Shown one piece after another: positions 17,717 through 26,734 of a DNA stretch of 64,000 nt. The stretch comes from an uncultured Litoreibacter sp. GTDB taxonomy: Bacteria; Pseudomonadota; Alphaproteobacteria; Rhodobacterales; Rhodobacteraceae. The notes under the pieces are model-generated. The model searched no databases. It was given only the letters and a program-made list of their open reading frames with translations, and was not told the origin of the DNA. Each line of letters opens with the position of its first letter. The stretch's first letter is position 1. A program made the position numbers and the translations under genes. Location: the NCBI GenBank assembly GCA_947493265.1, contig CANLQL010000001.1, positions 744,001 to 808,000 of the forward strand. Reading direction: 5' to 3'.

Positions 17717-18148
17717 ATGGACCCCTCCATGACCTCTCAAGAAGTCCTGTCGCCACAAGACTGTCTCGTCGCGCTGATGATCTCTGTATCCTTTTCGGAT
17801 GCGAATGTTCGTACGGCGGAATTGCTGGCCATCCAGCAACTCGTCAATCACCTGCCGATCTTTGCAAATTACGATGTGGACCGTATCCAGAAGATGGCGG
17901 GCATTACAGCGGATCTTTTTGCAGAAGAAGATGGGCTTGATGCCTTGTTCGGATTGGTTCGCGAAAGCCTGCCGCCTGTGTTGAACGAAACGGCTTATGC
18001 GTTGGCCTGCGATGTAGCGGCCGCGGATGCCCATGCGGGCCAACCAGAGTTGCGATTGCTTGAGGAAATTCGCTACGAGTTGGATATTGACCGTCTGCAC
18101 GCAGCTGCGATCGAACGGGGTGCACGTGCGCGGCACATGACTTTGTGA
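17717..18148 (+). CDS. TerB-like tellurite resistance family protein
   Basis: This 143-residue helical protein has the TerB/DjlA-N pattern: an opening PQDCLVALMISVSFSDANVRTAELLAIQQLV helix pair with Asp/Glu metal-ligand candidates and a matching second half, AYALACDVAAADAHAGQPELRLLEEI. The duplicated D-A-x-x-x-x-E signature is usual. TerB domains bind divalent metal, and many copies have nothing to do with tellurite. A second ATG 12 bases downstream is possible because no strong ribosome-binding site is visible. The next gene starts inside the stop codon of this one, so the two proteins are probably made together. Confidence 0.82.
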   Translation: MDPSMTSQEVLSPQDCLVALMISVSFSDANVRTAELLAIQQLVNHLPIFANYDVDRIQKMAGITADLFAEEDGLDALFGLVRESLPPVLNETAYALACDVAAADAHAGQPELRLLEEIRYELDIDRLHAAAIERGARARHMTL

Positions 18149-19731
18149 CCACAGACGGGACCAGCCCGGCCACGGCTCGGCCACTGGCGCATATCCAATG
18201 TGCAGAATTCGGGTTTGGAGTCCCCACCGTTTTCCGGAGACAGTTTCGACTGACGCAAGGGGGGCTTCGTCCGGTTAATGGGTTCCAAGCGCGTGAGATT
18301 GGCGGATGGTTATTGGAACACTGCCCGCTATTGCCAGTCGCGGAATTGCAAGACAAAGACGGAACGGTTTGTGGCGCTGTGCTTGGGATTGCAGGCGATC
18401 CAGATGACCGGCGTGTGACAGACGGATATCGCTTCGACAAATCAGTGACCGATCCTGAGTTTATGGACAGTGTCGATCCATTCTTCACCTGGTCGTCGGG
18501 CCGTTTTGTAGGGTTTGTCGCGCATCCCGATCTGGCGGAGCAGGGTCGCGTCTATGTTGATCCGGGCGCGTCATACGGGTGCGTTTTCGATCCTGAGACA
18601 AAGATCGTCGCGTCCAGTTTGCTTCTGAGCCTGACACGACCAATCGAAGATCGCGACGACTATGACCACGATGCAATCGTGGGCGGTGCGCAAATGTCGT
18701 CAGACGCCGAACCTGTTATGCGGGGCACTCCCGTCCCATTCGGGTATTATTGTTTTGGTCACACACGTGACCGAAGCGTTACGCGACTTAGGGCCAATCA
18801 TTTTTTATCACTCGGGGGTTTTGCGGTTCACAGACATTGGCCCGTTGCCGGTCAGCAATTTGTCCCTGCTGAGACGTCGATCAGTGCTGCAGGTCAGCAA
18901 ATAGGACTGCGCCTTGCACGAAACACAAAGCTTCTGACCGACGGCCAAAGTGGAGTTTTCGCGCTGTCGGGTGGTTACGATTCCCGGATGCTTTTGGCCC
19001 ATGCGGCATCGATTCTGCCAGACAGTTTCCAGATTTACACCCATGCGATGAGTTGGACGACCAGCATTGATGCGCAGTTGGCTGAACGACTTGCCCGTAT
19101 TGTCGACCGGCCGCTTAAATCGGTTGTACCCCCCGGCGGCAACGTTCGGCGCGGGTCGTTCTTGCGGCCAGCGCGTTCGATCAATCTGGCGCGGCAGTAC
19201 TTGCTTTCTACCGGCTATCTGAGCGTACAGGGTCCGCATGAAAGGCGCGGGGTTTACGAATGGATCGACAATGATGCCATCCTTCTGCGCGGCAATATGC
19301 TTGAACTGGTCTCGGCGGTTCTGGAGCCTAATCATAAGAAAATAACCGATCGCGCATTCTTTGAGTTCTTAATCGAGACCGCGCAGGCCCAAGTTGCAAC
19401 ACCTGATCACGAAGAGGCGCGGATGCAGGACGCGAAAGCGTGGTTCGCCTCAATTCCTGAGGAGTTTCACAGCTGGGTTCATGATCTGAACTACACGGAA
19501 AACCGCCTGTCTCATTCTCAGGCTGGGATGCTGTTTCCCGGCCGGTTCTTTTACGCAGCCCCGGCCTGTGACCGGAAAATTTTCGCGCTGTGTAGCCACA
19601 TCTCTCCGCAGGATCGGAAGGCGCGAAATTTGTACCGGGCTGTTGTCGAAGCGGGGTGCCCCGCTTTGCTGAACATACCAACGCTTGCCGAATTGCGACA
19701 TGAACTTGCTGCGAGGGACGTAAAATCCTAG
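18145..19731 (+). CDS. Asparagine-synthetase-like PP-loop ATPase
   Basis: This 528-residue protein has an Asn-synthase-type PP-loop, SGGYDS, at 275-280 (FALSGGYDSRMLL), the signature of ATP pyrophosphatases that adenylate a carboxylate. The N-terminal ~240 residues are beta-rich and resemble the glutaminase-like half of AsnB, but there is no N-terminal catalytic Cys, so glutamine hydrolysis is unlikely. Proteins of this build include lasso-peptide cyclases and beta-lactam synthetase-like enzymes, as well as many orphan types in exopolysaccharide clusters. The GTG start overlaps the TerB stop by four bases. No precursor peptide or protease was seen nearby. The substrate is unknown. Confidence 0.72.
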   Translation: MTTDGTSPATARPLAHIQCAEFGFGVPTVFRRQFRLTQGGLRPVNGFQAREIGGWLLEHCPLLPVAELQDKDGTVCGAVLGIAGDPDDRRVTDGYRFDKSVTDPEFMDSVDPFFTWSSGRFVGFVAHPDLAEQGRVYVDPGASYGCVFDPETKIVASSLLLSLTRPIEDRDDYDHDAIVGGAQMSSDAEPVMRGTPVPFGYYCFGHTRDRSVTRLRANHFLSLGGFAVHRHWPVAGQQFVPAETSISAAGQQIGLRLARNTKLLTDGQSGVFALSGGYDSRMLLAHAASILPDSFQIYTHAMSWTTSIDAQLAERLARIVDRPLKSVVPPGGNVRRGSFLRPARSINLARQYLLSTGYLSVQGPHERRGVYEWIDNDAILLRGNMLELVSAVLEPNHKKITDRAFFEFLIETAQAQVATPDHEEARMQDAKAWFASIPEEFHSWVHDLNYTENRLSHSQAGMLFPGRFFYAAPACDRKIFALCSHISPQDRKARNLYRAVVEAGCPALLNIPTLAELRHELAARDVKS

Positions 19732-20492
19732 GCTGAAAACAGCGTGTCCGTCAGTTGTTTTGAGGCGGCCTGTATAACCGGGGTCATTGCCAAGGCATCG
19801 GTAACGCTCACGCGTTGGATCGGGCCGTGAAACGCGACCGACGCACAGTAGCGCCCTTGCGAGTCTACAACCGGCACGCCGATTGCAACCATCCCTTCGA
19901 TGAATTCCTGATGATCCAAGGCAAAGCCCTGTTTGGCGATTTGCGCCAGCTCTGCGAGCAGCTTTTCAGGATCGGTAATCGTCCCTTCGGTATATGCTTT
20001 TAGATCCATGACATTCACCAACCGTTTGCGTTCCGCCCGCGGGATGCTGGCAAGATAGGCCTTGCCGCTTGCAGTGCAGTGGAACGGCACATGGGTCCCG
20101 ATGGGTAGCTGGATACGGAAAGCCCAGTTGGTTTCGACCCGGTCATGATAGGCCATGCCGCGATCTTCCGGCACAACGTAGTTGATCGTCTCGCCGATGC
20201 TGCTGGCAAGATTGCTGAGGATCTGGTGGCGTTGGATATGTGCAGATGAGCTGTGGATGATCCCTGTCGCCATCATCCTTGCACGCCGTCCAGGGCGCAG
20301 ACCCTTGCCGCTTTCGTCCCGTACAAGGAACCCTTCTTCCTGCAAGGTCGCGCATAAACGGTGTGTGGTTTGCTTTCCCAATCCAACCGCGCGTCCGATT
20401 TCAGCCGGGCTCATCGCGTTTGTGGATTTGCCAACGATTTCCATGATCAGAAAGGGCCGAAGGTTGGATGGAATACGAGCGGACTCTGTCAT
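19728..20492 (-). CDS. IclR family transcriptional regulator
   Basis: This 254-residue regulator has an N-terminal winged helix-turn-helix (NAMSPAEIGRAVGLGKQTTHRLCATLQEEGFL, about 25-57) and a C-terminal IclR effector domain with GTHVPFHCTASGKAYLA, DHQEFIEGMVAIGVPVVD and a final SVAFHGP motif. IclR proteins sense small carboxylates and related catabolites. It is divergent from the GMC oxidoreductase/TerC/TRAP genes and probably controls them. A 15-bp palindrome between the two start codons is a candidate binding site. It converges with the asparagine-synthetase-like gene, overlapping by four bases. Confidence 0.92.
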   Translation of the reverse strand: MTESARIPSNLRPFLIMEIVGKSTNAMSPAEIGRAVGLGKQTTHRLCATLQEEGFLVRDESGKGLRPGRRARMMATGIIHSSSAHIQRHQILSNLASSIGETINYVVPEDRGMAYHDRVETNWAFRIQLPIGTHVPFHCTASGKAYLASIPRAERKRLVNVMDLKAYTEGTITDPEKLLAELAQIAKQGFALDHQEFIEGMVAIGVPVVDSQGRYCASVAFHGPIQRVSVTDALAMTPVIQAASKQLTDTLFSA

Positions 20493-20553
20493 TTGCGCCT
20501 CCTCGGAAGAATCTTCTTGTCAACATTACTATAACGTGTTTGCATCAATTAAC

Positions 20554-20568
20554 GAGACTAATAGTCTC
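20554..20568. promoter_or_regulatory. Candidate IclR operator
   Basis: GAGACTA-A-TAGTCTC is a perfect 15-bp palindrome between the divergent IclR gene (start 20492) and the GMC oxidoreductase gene (start 20605). Its place in the shared promoter region makes it a likely binding site for that regulator. Confidence 0.55.
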
Positions 20569-20604
20569 ATTTTTTGACTTTAACACGCTTTTGGGAGGAA
20601 GTGA

Positions 20605-22203
20605 GTGGAGTTCGATTTCATTATCGTTGGTGCAGGCTCTGCTGGTTGTGTTCTCGCAAACAGACTTTCGGCCAGTGGCAAATACACAGTCGCGGTCCTC
20701 GAAGCGGGTGGAAAAGACACTTATCCCTGGATTCACATTCCTGTTGGCTACTTCAAAACCATGGGCAATCCGAAGACGGATTGGAGCTATGAGACAGAGC
20801 CTGATCCCGGACTGAACGGGCGCGCCATCAAGTGGCCCCGTGGCAAAGTCCTCGGCGGGTCTTCATCGATTAACGGTTTACTGTATGTCCGTGGGCAGGC
20901 AGAAGACTATGATGCGTGGCGTCAGCTGGGCAATGCCGGCTGGTCTTGGGAAGATGTCGGCCCGCTGTTCAAGCGATCTGAAAGTTTCAGCGGGAACGGC
21001 GATGATGACATTCGTGGCCGCGAAGGTCCGCTTTCCGTATCTGACACGACCGTTACCCGCGAGATTGTCGACAAATGGCTCGAAGCAGCGCAAGCGGCTG
21101 GGTACAAGAGCAATCCTGACTACAATGGCGCAGACCAAGAAGGCGTGGCGCTGTTCCAATTGACGACGCGCAATGGGCGGCGGTGTTCATCTGCGGTGGC
21201 TTATCTTAACCCGGCGAAGTCGCGCGAAAATTTGACTGTCATGACCCATTGCCCGGTCGAGCGTCTTACGTTTGAAGGCAAGCATGTCACCGGATTGATT
21301 GCGAATTACAAAGGTAAGCAGGTCACGATGAAGGCCCGCCGCGAAGTTATCCTGTCGGCAGGTGCTTTAGCATCTCCGCAAATCCTTATGGTGTCCGGGG
21401 TTGGTCCTGGGGATCACCTGCGCGATCACGGGATTGAAGTGATCCACGAATCTGAGGGTGTGGGGCAGAACCTGCAAGACCACCTGCAAGCGCGCCCGGT
21501 CTATAAATGCACGACGTCGACCATCAACACGGAAGTTAACAATATCTTCAAGCAGGCGATGATTGCGATGCAATACGCTGCCACGCGCGGTGGACCGATG
21601 GCGATGGCCGCAAGCCTGGGAACGGGTTTCCTGAAGACGCGGGAAGATCTCGAAGTTCCTGACATCCAATTCCATATCCAGCCGTTTTCTACCGACAAAA
21701 TGGGCACAGAGGCCCATAGTTTCGACGCGTTCACGGCATCTGTCCTGCAGTTGCGTCCGGAAAGTGCCGGACACCTGGAATTGAGGTCCGCTGATATGCG
21801 TGACTATCCGAAGATTTACCCGAACTACCTCGCGACAAAGACAGATTGCGACACGTTGGTTGAGGGTATCCGCATCGCGCGCCGCATCTCTCGTATTGCA
21901 CCACTCACGGACGTTATTACTGAGGAGCACGCGCCCGGTGCCCATATCAAGGACGACGATTATGACGCCATCCTGAATTGGGCCCGGGACCATTCGACCA
22001 CGATCTACCATCCAACCGGGACCTGCAAAATGGGTCAGGACAAAATGGCAGTTGTGGATGAGCGTCTGAAAGTTCGCGGCGTCAAAGGGCTGCGGGTTGC
22101 AGATGCGTCGATCATGCCGATCATCGTGTCGGGCAACACCAACGCACCAAGCATCATGATTGGCGAAAAGGCCTCTGATCTTATTTTGGAGGACGCGACA
22201 TGA
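20605..22203 (+). CDS. GMC family FAD oxidoreductase (choline/alcohol dehydrogenase-like)
   Basis: The product has 532 residues. The N-terminal FAD-binding Rossmann motif is VGAGSAGCVLANRL (about 7-20). The GMC signature RGKVLGGSSSINGLLYVRG lies around residue 80, and the C-terminal catalytic region has HPTGTCKMG and VSGNTNAPSIMIGEKA. Members oxidise a primary alcohol and pass electrons to the respiratory chain. A precise substrate cannot be read from sequence; choline, other alcohols and polyethylene glycols are used by relatives. A GTG start follows GGGAGG. The stop overlaps the TerC start (ATGA), and a TRAP transporter follows, so the set may take up and oxidise one substrate under IclR control. 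Confidence 0.9.
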   Translation: MEFDFIIVGAGSAGCVLANRLSASGKYTVAVLEAGGKDTYPWIHIPVGYFKTMGNPKTDWSYETEPDPGLNGRAIKWPRGKVLGGSSSINGLLYVRGQAEDYDAWRQLGNAGWSWEDVGPLFKRSESFSGNGDDDIRGREGPLSVSDTTVTREIVDKWLEAAQAAGYKSNPDYNGADQEGVALFQLTTRNGRRCSSAVAYLNPAKSRENLTVMTHCPVERLTFEGKHVTGLIANYKGKQVTMKARREVILSAGALASPQILMVSGVGPGDHLRDHGIEVIHESEGVGQNLQDHLQARPVYKCTTSTINTEVNNIFKQAMIAMQYAATRGGPMAMAASLGTGFLKTREDLEVPDIQFHIQPFSTDKMGTEAHSFDAFTASVLQLRPESAGHLELRSADMRDYPKIYPNYLATKTDCDTLVEGIRIARRISRIAPLTDVITEEHAPGAHIKDDDYDAILNWARDHSTTIYHPTGTCKMGQDKMAVVDERLKVRGVKGLRVADASIMPIIVSGNTNAPSIMIGEKASDLILEDAT

Positions 22204-22868
22204 TGGATGTGGCACTGGATTTCGGCAAGATTATCATTGCCGATCTGATTTTGTCTGGGGACAATGCACTTATCATCGGGATGGCGGCAGCTGGCCTTGC
22301 GCCGGAACTGCGCAAGAAAGCAATTCTTTACGGGATGATCATCGCAGCCCTGCTGCGGATTGTCTTTGCGGTCATCGCCACGCAACTGCTTGGAATACCG
22401 GGGATCCTATTTGTGGGGTCGCTATTGCTGTTTTGGGTGTGTTGGAGGCTTTTTGCCGAAATTCGCTCCGGCACGGATGAACAGGCCGAACACGCGCTGG
22501 AAATGGCCGAAAATCCGGAAGAGGGATATACAGGGCCGCCGCGCAGGACGCTGGCCTCTGCACTGATTTCGATCACAATCGCCGATGTGTCTATGTCTTT
22601 GGACAATGTTTTGGCGGTTGCAGCTATTGCAGATGGCGACACCACGATGCTGGTGTTTGGCCTCGGACTTGCGATCTTGTTGATGGCCTTTGCTGCGACA
22701 ATGATCATGAAACTTCTTTCAAAATACCCCTGGATTTCGTGGCTTGGCCTGATCGTGCTGGTCTATGTGGCCGGGGAAATGTTCTATCGCGGGGTCTTTG
22801 ACATTAATCTCGGGATCGGGCCTTACTTGGGTCTGGTCGAAGGGTGGGACCTCGGCAAGGGGCACTAG
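22200..22868 (+). CDS. TerC family integral membrane protein (YjbE-like)
   Basis: This 222-residue protein has seven hydrophobic segments and the two TerC signature stretches: DLILSGDNALIIGMAA near the N-terminus (about 14-29) and ISITIADVSMSLDNVLAVAAIAD near residue 125. Each carries an SGDN/SLDN Asp-Asn pair typical of the family, linked to metal (Mn, Ca) export or membrane-protein metalation. It is translationally coupled to the GMC oxidoreductase. Coupling of a TerC protein to a flavoenzyme is unusual and has no obvious explanation. Confidence 0.88.
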   Translation: MMDVALDFGKIIIADLILSGDNALIIGMAAAGLAPELRKKAILYGMIIAALLRIVFAVIATQLLGIPGILFVGSLLLFWVCWRLFAEIRSGTDEQAEHALEMAENPEEGYTGPPRRTLASALISITIADVSMSLDNVLAVAAIADGDTTMLVFGLGLAILLMAFAATMIMKLLSKYPWISWLGLIVLVYVAGEMFYRGVFDINLGIGPYLGLVEGWDLGKGH

Positions 22869-22914
22869 GAAGGAATACGAAGACGACTTGTGCCTGCGGC
22901 GGCGTACGCAGCGG

Positions 22915-22969
22915 GACTTAAAGAAAGCCGGGCGATACTGCCTTCATCACTCGGCTCATGACTTAAAGA
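22915..22969 (+). repeat. Direct repeat upstream of the TRAP binding-protein gene
   Basis: GACTTAAAGA occurs at 22915-22924 and again at 22960-22969, 45 bases apart (start to start), in the 129-base gap before the TRAP solute-binding gene. It may be a regulator site or chance. The gap otherwise carries only a good ribosome-binding site, GGGAGGA. Confidence 0.35.
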
Positions 22970-22997
22970 GAAGGCTTGGACCTTAAGGGAGGACCTA

Positions 22998-24092
22998 ATG
23001 ATTAACTATAAAACTCTAACTGCGAGTGCAGTTGGCCTTGCGTTGATGGCGTCTAGCGCCTTGGCGGAAAAGGTTCTGCGCATCCAGTCAGTTCTGCCAA
23101 ACACGGCTGACGAAGTGGTCATGCTCAATGAGTTCGGCAAAGACGTTGCTGCGCTGACAGGCGGATCGCTGACCATCGAAGTACTGCCTGCTGGTGCGAT
23201 CGTTGGACCACGCGACATCATGGACGCGGTTGACGCGGGCCTGGTTGAAGGTGGCTTTGCTTGGACACACTACTGGGGTGGTAAGCACGTTGCAGCCAAC
23301 CTCTTTGGTGCGCCTGTTGCGGGTGCCGGTGTCGGCCTCGACAACATCGCATTCCTGAGCTGGTTCCAGTTCGGCGGCGGCAAAGAGCTGTATGACCGTC
23401 TGTGGGACGAGATGGGCGTGAACGTCAAAGGCTTCATGCTGCAGCCAGTTGGCCCAGAAGCCCTGGGTTGGTTCCCAGAGCCGATCACATCCATGGATGA
23501 CTTCCGTCAGATGCGTTTCCGTGCCCCTCCAGGTATGGTTGGTGCTGCTTACGCTGACATCGGTGTTCCTGCTGTTGCTATGGGTGGCGGTGACATTCTT
23601 CCAGCTCTGGAAAAGGGCACAATCGACGCGGCTGAATGGTGCTGCCCGAAGCCTGACTCCGTGTTTGGTTTCCAGAAAGTCCTGAAGCACTACTATCTGC
23701 AAGGCCTGCACCAGGTCACAGTGAACGCAGACATGTATGTGAACAAAGACTTCTACAACGGCCTGACAGAGCTTGAGCAAAAAGCACTGGAAGTTGCATC
23801 AACCGCGTCGCTATCGAAGTCGCTGTCTTACCGTATCTATGAAAATGGTAAAGCGCTGAAGGATCTGACCGAAAACCACGGTGTTATCCTTGAGGACACT
23901 CCAGCTGACTACTTCACAGAGTATTCCGCTGCTGCGACCAAAGCGCTTCAGGCTGCTGCGGACGAAAACGAGTTCTTCGCAGAGGTTTGGGCGTCTCAAA
24001 CTGAGTTTGCCAAGATCGCAGTTCCATTCTGGGCCGGTGCTCAGACATCGAACGCGAACCTTGGTCGCGCATTTGCAGACACACTGAAGTAA
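22998..24092 (+). CDS. TRAP transporter solute-binding protein (DctP family, TakP-like)
   Basis: This 364-residue periplasmic binding protein has a signal peptide of 23 residues ending SALA. The DctP ligand-binding block is around residues 160-180: MDDFRQMRFRAPPGMVG, with the conserved Arg. EWCCPKPD follows near residue 216, typical of the TakP/2-oxo-acid group. Its codon use (frequent GCT, CCA, CGT) resembles that of the ribosomal-protein genes in this window, implying very high expression. A strong hairpin separates it from the permease gene, which would reduce permease relative to binding protein. The substrate is likely a carboxylate or 2-oxo acid. Confidence 0.9.
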   Translation: MINYKTLTASAVGLALMASSALAEKVLRIQSVLPNTADEVVMLNEFGKDVAALTGGSLTIEVLPAGAIVGPRDIMDAVDAGLVEGGFAWTHYWGGKHVAANLFGAPVAGAGVGLDNIAFLSWFQFGGGKELYDRLWDEMGVNVKGFMLQPVGPEALGWFPEPITSMDDFRQMRFRAPPGMVGAAYADIGVPAVAMGGGDILPALEKGTIDAAEWCCPKPDSVFGFQKVLKHYYLQGLHQVTVNADMYVNKDFYNGLTELEQKALEVASTASLSKSLSYRIYENGKALKDLTENHGVILEDTPADYFTEYSAAATKALQAAADENEFFAEVWASQTEFAKIAVPFWAGAQTSNANLGRAFADTLK

Positions 24093-24101
24093 TTCAGGTC
24101 A

Positions 24102-24127
24102 GAGCGGGCCCTTCCGGGGGCCCGCTC
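24102..24127 (+). terminator. Hairpin between TRAP binding protein and permease
   Basis: A 10-bp perfect GC-rich stem pairs GAGCGGGCCC (24102-24111) with GGGCCCGCTC (24118-24127) around a 6-base loop, followed by GTTCTT. It looks like a partial terminator or mRNA-stabilising hairpin that sets a high binding-protein to permease ratio. Confidence 0.8.
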
Positions 24128-24215
24128 GTTCTTGCTTTCCAAGCGCCCACAATTTGGGGCGTTTTGAAAATAAGAACGTGGATCAGAAATCCATGTCTAG
24201 GGGAGGGACCGCCAC

Positions 24216-26675
24216 ATGGCAGATGAACCGAATCCAGAAGACCTGGAGATCGCGGATGAATTGATCGCGGAGCGACGTTCTGAAGCCCCTGGCGAAACGC
24301 CAGAAGACATGACGCCGTGGCAACGTCCAATCACTGCTGTGATCGATGTGATCAACTACCGGGCTGGTCAGATCATCGCCTTGTTGATGGTCCCGCTGAT
24401 TATCATCGTCGTCTGGGAGGTTTTCTCCCGTAACTCGTTCATCATCTTGCAGAACGCTGGATATGAAGACTTTGCCCGCTCCTGGGGCCTTGGTCCGACG
24501 CTGCAAGCCTACGACCTCAGTCGGATGATTGCCGGTGTCTTGTGGATGGCGGGTGCCGGTTACGGTCTTATGCGCGGCGTGCATATTCGTGCTGATTTCA
24601 TCTATCGCTTCTGGTCGGACAAAACCCAGGCCACCGTGGATGCAATTGCCTACCTGTTGTTCTTCATCCCGTCGATGATCTTCTTCACAGTAGTCGCGTC
24701 GCAATACTGGGTCCTTTCCTATGAAACTGGCGAGCGCCTGGCGCTTGATAGTGCATGGCAACCAATCCTGTGGCCCGCACGCCTGGCCATGCCGATTGGT
24801 GGCGTCTTGCTCTTGCTGCAGGGTCTGCCCGAGATTTTCCGCGCGTTTCACAAGATGGGCAAGGAGCGGGAGAAGTGGTTCGTCCGCTTCCTGCCTATCT
24901 ACCTTGTTGGCATCGTCTGGCTTTCGCTGGCAATCTTCCTGCCTGATGTCATTCCTGGCGGGGCTATGTTCACCGAACTGATGAGCGCACGGCCGAATCT
25001 AGATAAGCCGACCATCGGTTTGATCATGCTGGGCGCGATGCTGTTCGTGATCTTCATCGGCTTCCCGATCTCTTTCACGCTGATCTTCTTGGCCTTTGTC
25101 TTCGGTATCTGGGGGTCCAACTTCAAGCTGACGACGCTTCTGATGACGCTCAACACCAACTCCACCATGCTGAACGATCAGCTGATGGCGGTGCCGCTTT
25201 TCGTTCTGATGGGTATCGTGATGGAAAGCGCGGGTTTGATGGAGCGTCTCTTTGCGTCGATCCAGATGATCATGGCCCGCGTGCGCGGCGCGTTGTTCAT
25301 TGCCGTTTTGATCGTGTCGACGATCTTCGCGGCAGCAACCGGTATCGTGGGCGCGTCTGTGACGCTGCTTGGCATTATGGCCGGTGCCACGATGAGTAGG
25401 TCTGGATATGACGTCAAACTGGCGGCGGGTACGATTACTGCGGGCGGTACGTTGGGCATCCTGATCCCACCTTCGATCATGCTAATCGTCATGGGACCCG
25501 TGCTTGAAGTGTCTACGCTTGATCTGTTCCGGGGTGCTTTTATCCCCGGTGCACTTCTTGCCTCGCTTTACCTGATTTACACATTGGGGCGTTGCTGGAT
25601 CAATCCGAGCCTGGGTCCGATCCTGTCGGAAGAAGATCAGCCTGATACTTCAAGGTTCTACGGGGCCGAGGTCGCCTTGATCTGTCTGGGTATCCTGACG
25701 GTCTGCCGCGTCTTCGGACTGGGCATGGGTGGCGCGCTTGGCACGGTCATCCCCTTCGGTGGTCTATTCGGACTTATCGTGGTCGTGGGCCTCGCATATG
25801 CCGCGTATCGCAAGCTTGCTGTCCTGCGGATCATGGTGCCGATTGCGGTGCTCTTTCACCTCTATTTGTCGCTGGTCGCAGGAGGTATCTCGGTTTGGGG
25901 TATGGTCTTCAGTGCCTTCATCGTGCTGCTCGCCTTCCTTGGGCGGCCGATCTACAGCAAGGAGGCCGAAGGTGGCTTCTACTTCTCGAACCTGTGGGAT
26001 GAATTCTTCGCCGGTCTGATGCCGCCTACGATCCTGATTTCTTTCGCGCTGGGCTCAATCCTGCTTGGTTTCGCAACGCCAGCCGAGGCTGCGGCAATGG
26101 GGGCGTTTGGTGCGATCCTTCTGTCCATCGCCTATGGCAAGTTCACCTTCCCAGGGTTCTTTGACAGCTTGATCAAGGCGCTTGAGATCACGGTTCTGAT
26201 CATGTTCCTCGTGGCTGCTTCTAACTTTTTTGGCGCGCAGTTCAGTGCGCTGGGAACACCCCGAATGATGACAGAGATCTTGCTGGGCCTCGATATGGCA
26301 CCGTTCTTTGTGCTGCTGCTGGTGATGGCGCTGATCTTCCTGCTGGGTTGGCCGTTGGAATGGGTGCCGATCGTTCTGATCGTTGTCCCGATCCTTTTGC
26401 CTACAGTTCAGGCGTTGGAGCTTCATGGCCTCAGCCGCTACGACATGATGGTCTGGTTCGGCATCCTCGTGGCGGTGAACTTGCAGACCGCGTGGCTTAG
26501 TCCGCCGGTGGCGCTTTCCGCCTATTTCTTGAAAGGCGTCGTGCCCAATTGGGACCTCAAGGACATCTATTTGGGCATGATGCAATTCATGTTGGTGCAG
26601 CTGCTTGGTCTTACCCTCCTTCTGGCATTCCCACAGCTTGTGCTTTGGCTGCCTCGGGTCATGGGCGGAGGCTAA
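24216..26675 (+). CDS. Fused TRAP transporter permease (DctQ-DctM)
   Basis: This 819-residue membrane protein fuses the small permease (about 1-235, four transmembrane helices, after a charged N-terminal leader) to the large permease (about 255-815). The DctM part has the family motifs around GIVMESAGLMERLF, GIVGASVTLLGIMAGATM and GTLGILIPPSIMLIVMG. A hydrophobic insert of about 100 residues lies near 490-590 (VALICLGILTVCRVFGLG onward). Fused QM permeases are common in Rhodobacterales. The transporter uses an ion gradient with the upstream binding protein. An intrinsic terminator follows at 26697-26722. Confidence 0.92.
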   Translation: MADEPNPEDLEIADELIAERRSEAPGETPEDMTPWQRPITAVIDVINYRAGQIIALLMVPLIIIVVWEVFSRNSFIILQNAGYEDFARSWGLGPTLQAYDLSRMIAGVLWMAGAGYGLMRGVHIRADFIYRFWSDKTQATVDAIAYLLFFIPSMIFFTVVASQYWVLSYETGERLALDSAWQPILWPARLAMPIGGVLLLLQGLPEIFRAFHKMGKEREKWFVRFLPIYLVGIVWLSLAIFLPDVIPGGAMFTELMSARPNLDKPTIGLIMLGAMLFVIFIGFPISFTLIFLAFVFGIWGSNFKLTTLLMTLNTNSTMLNDQLMAVPLFVLMGIVMESAGLMERLFASIQMIMARVRGALFIAVLIVSTIFAAATGIVGASVTLLGIMAGATMSRSGYDVKLAAGTITAGGTLGILIPPSIMLIVMGPVLEVSTLDLFRGAFIPGALLASLYLIYTLGRCWINPSLGPILSEEDQPDTSRFYGAEVALICLGILTVCRVFGLGMGGALGTVIPFGGLFGLIVVVGLAYAAYRKLAVLRIMVPIAVLFHLYLSLVAGGISVWGMVFSAFIVLLAFLGRPIYSKEAEGGFYFSNLWDEFFAGLMPPTILISFALGSILLGFATPAEAAAMGAFGAILLSIAYGKFTFPGFFDSLIKALEITVLIMFLVAASNFFGAQFSALGTPRMMTEILLGLDMAPFFVLLLVMALIFLLGWPLEWVPIVLIVVPILLPTVQALELHGLSRYDMMVWFGILVAVNLQTAWLSPPVALSAYFLKGVVPNWDLKDIYLGMMQFMLVQLLGLTLLLAFPQLVLWLPRVMGGG

Positions 26676-26696
26676 TCAGCCACACGCAAAAAATAG

Positions 26697-26722
26697 AAAG
26701 GCGGTCCTGCGGGGCCGCCTTT
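26697..26722. terminator. Bidirectional terminator between the TRAP permease and oxyR genes
   Basis: AAAGGCGG (26697-26704) pairs with CCGCCTTT (26715-26722) across a 10-base loop, with T-rich sequence on the plus side and A-rich on the other. The two flanking genes converge here, so it can end both transcripts. Confidence 0.8.
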
Positions 26723-26734
26723 TCCTTTTGTGAG

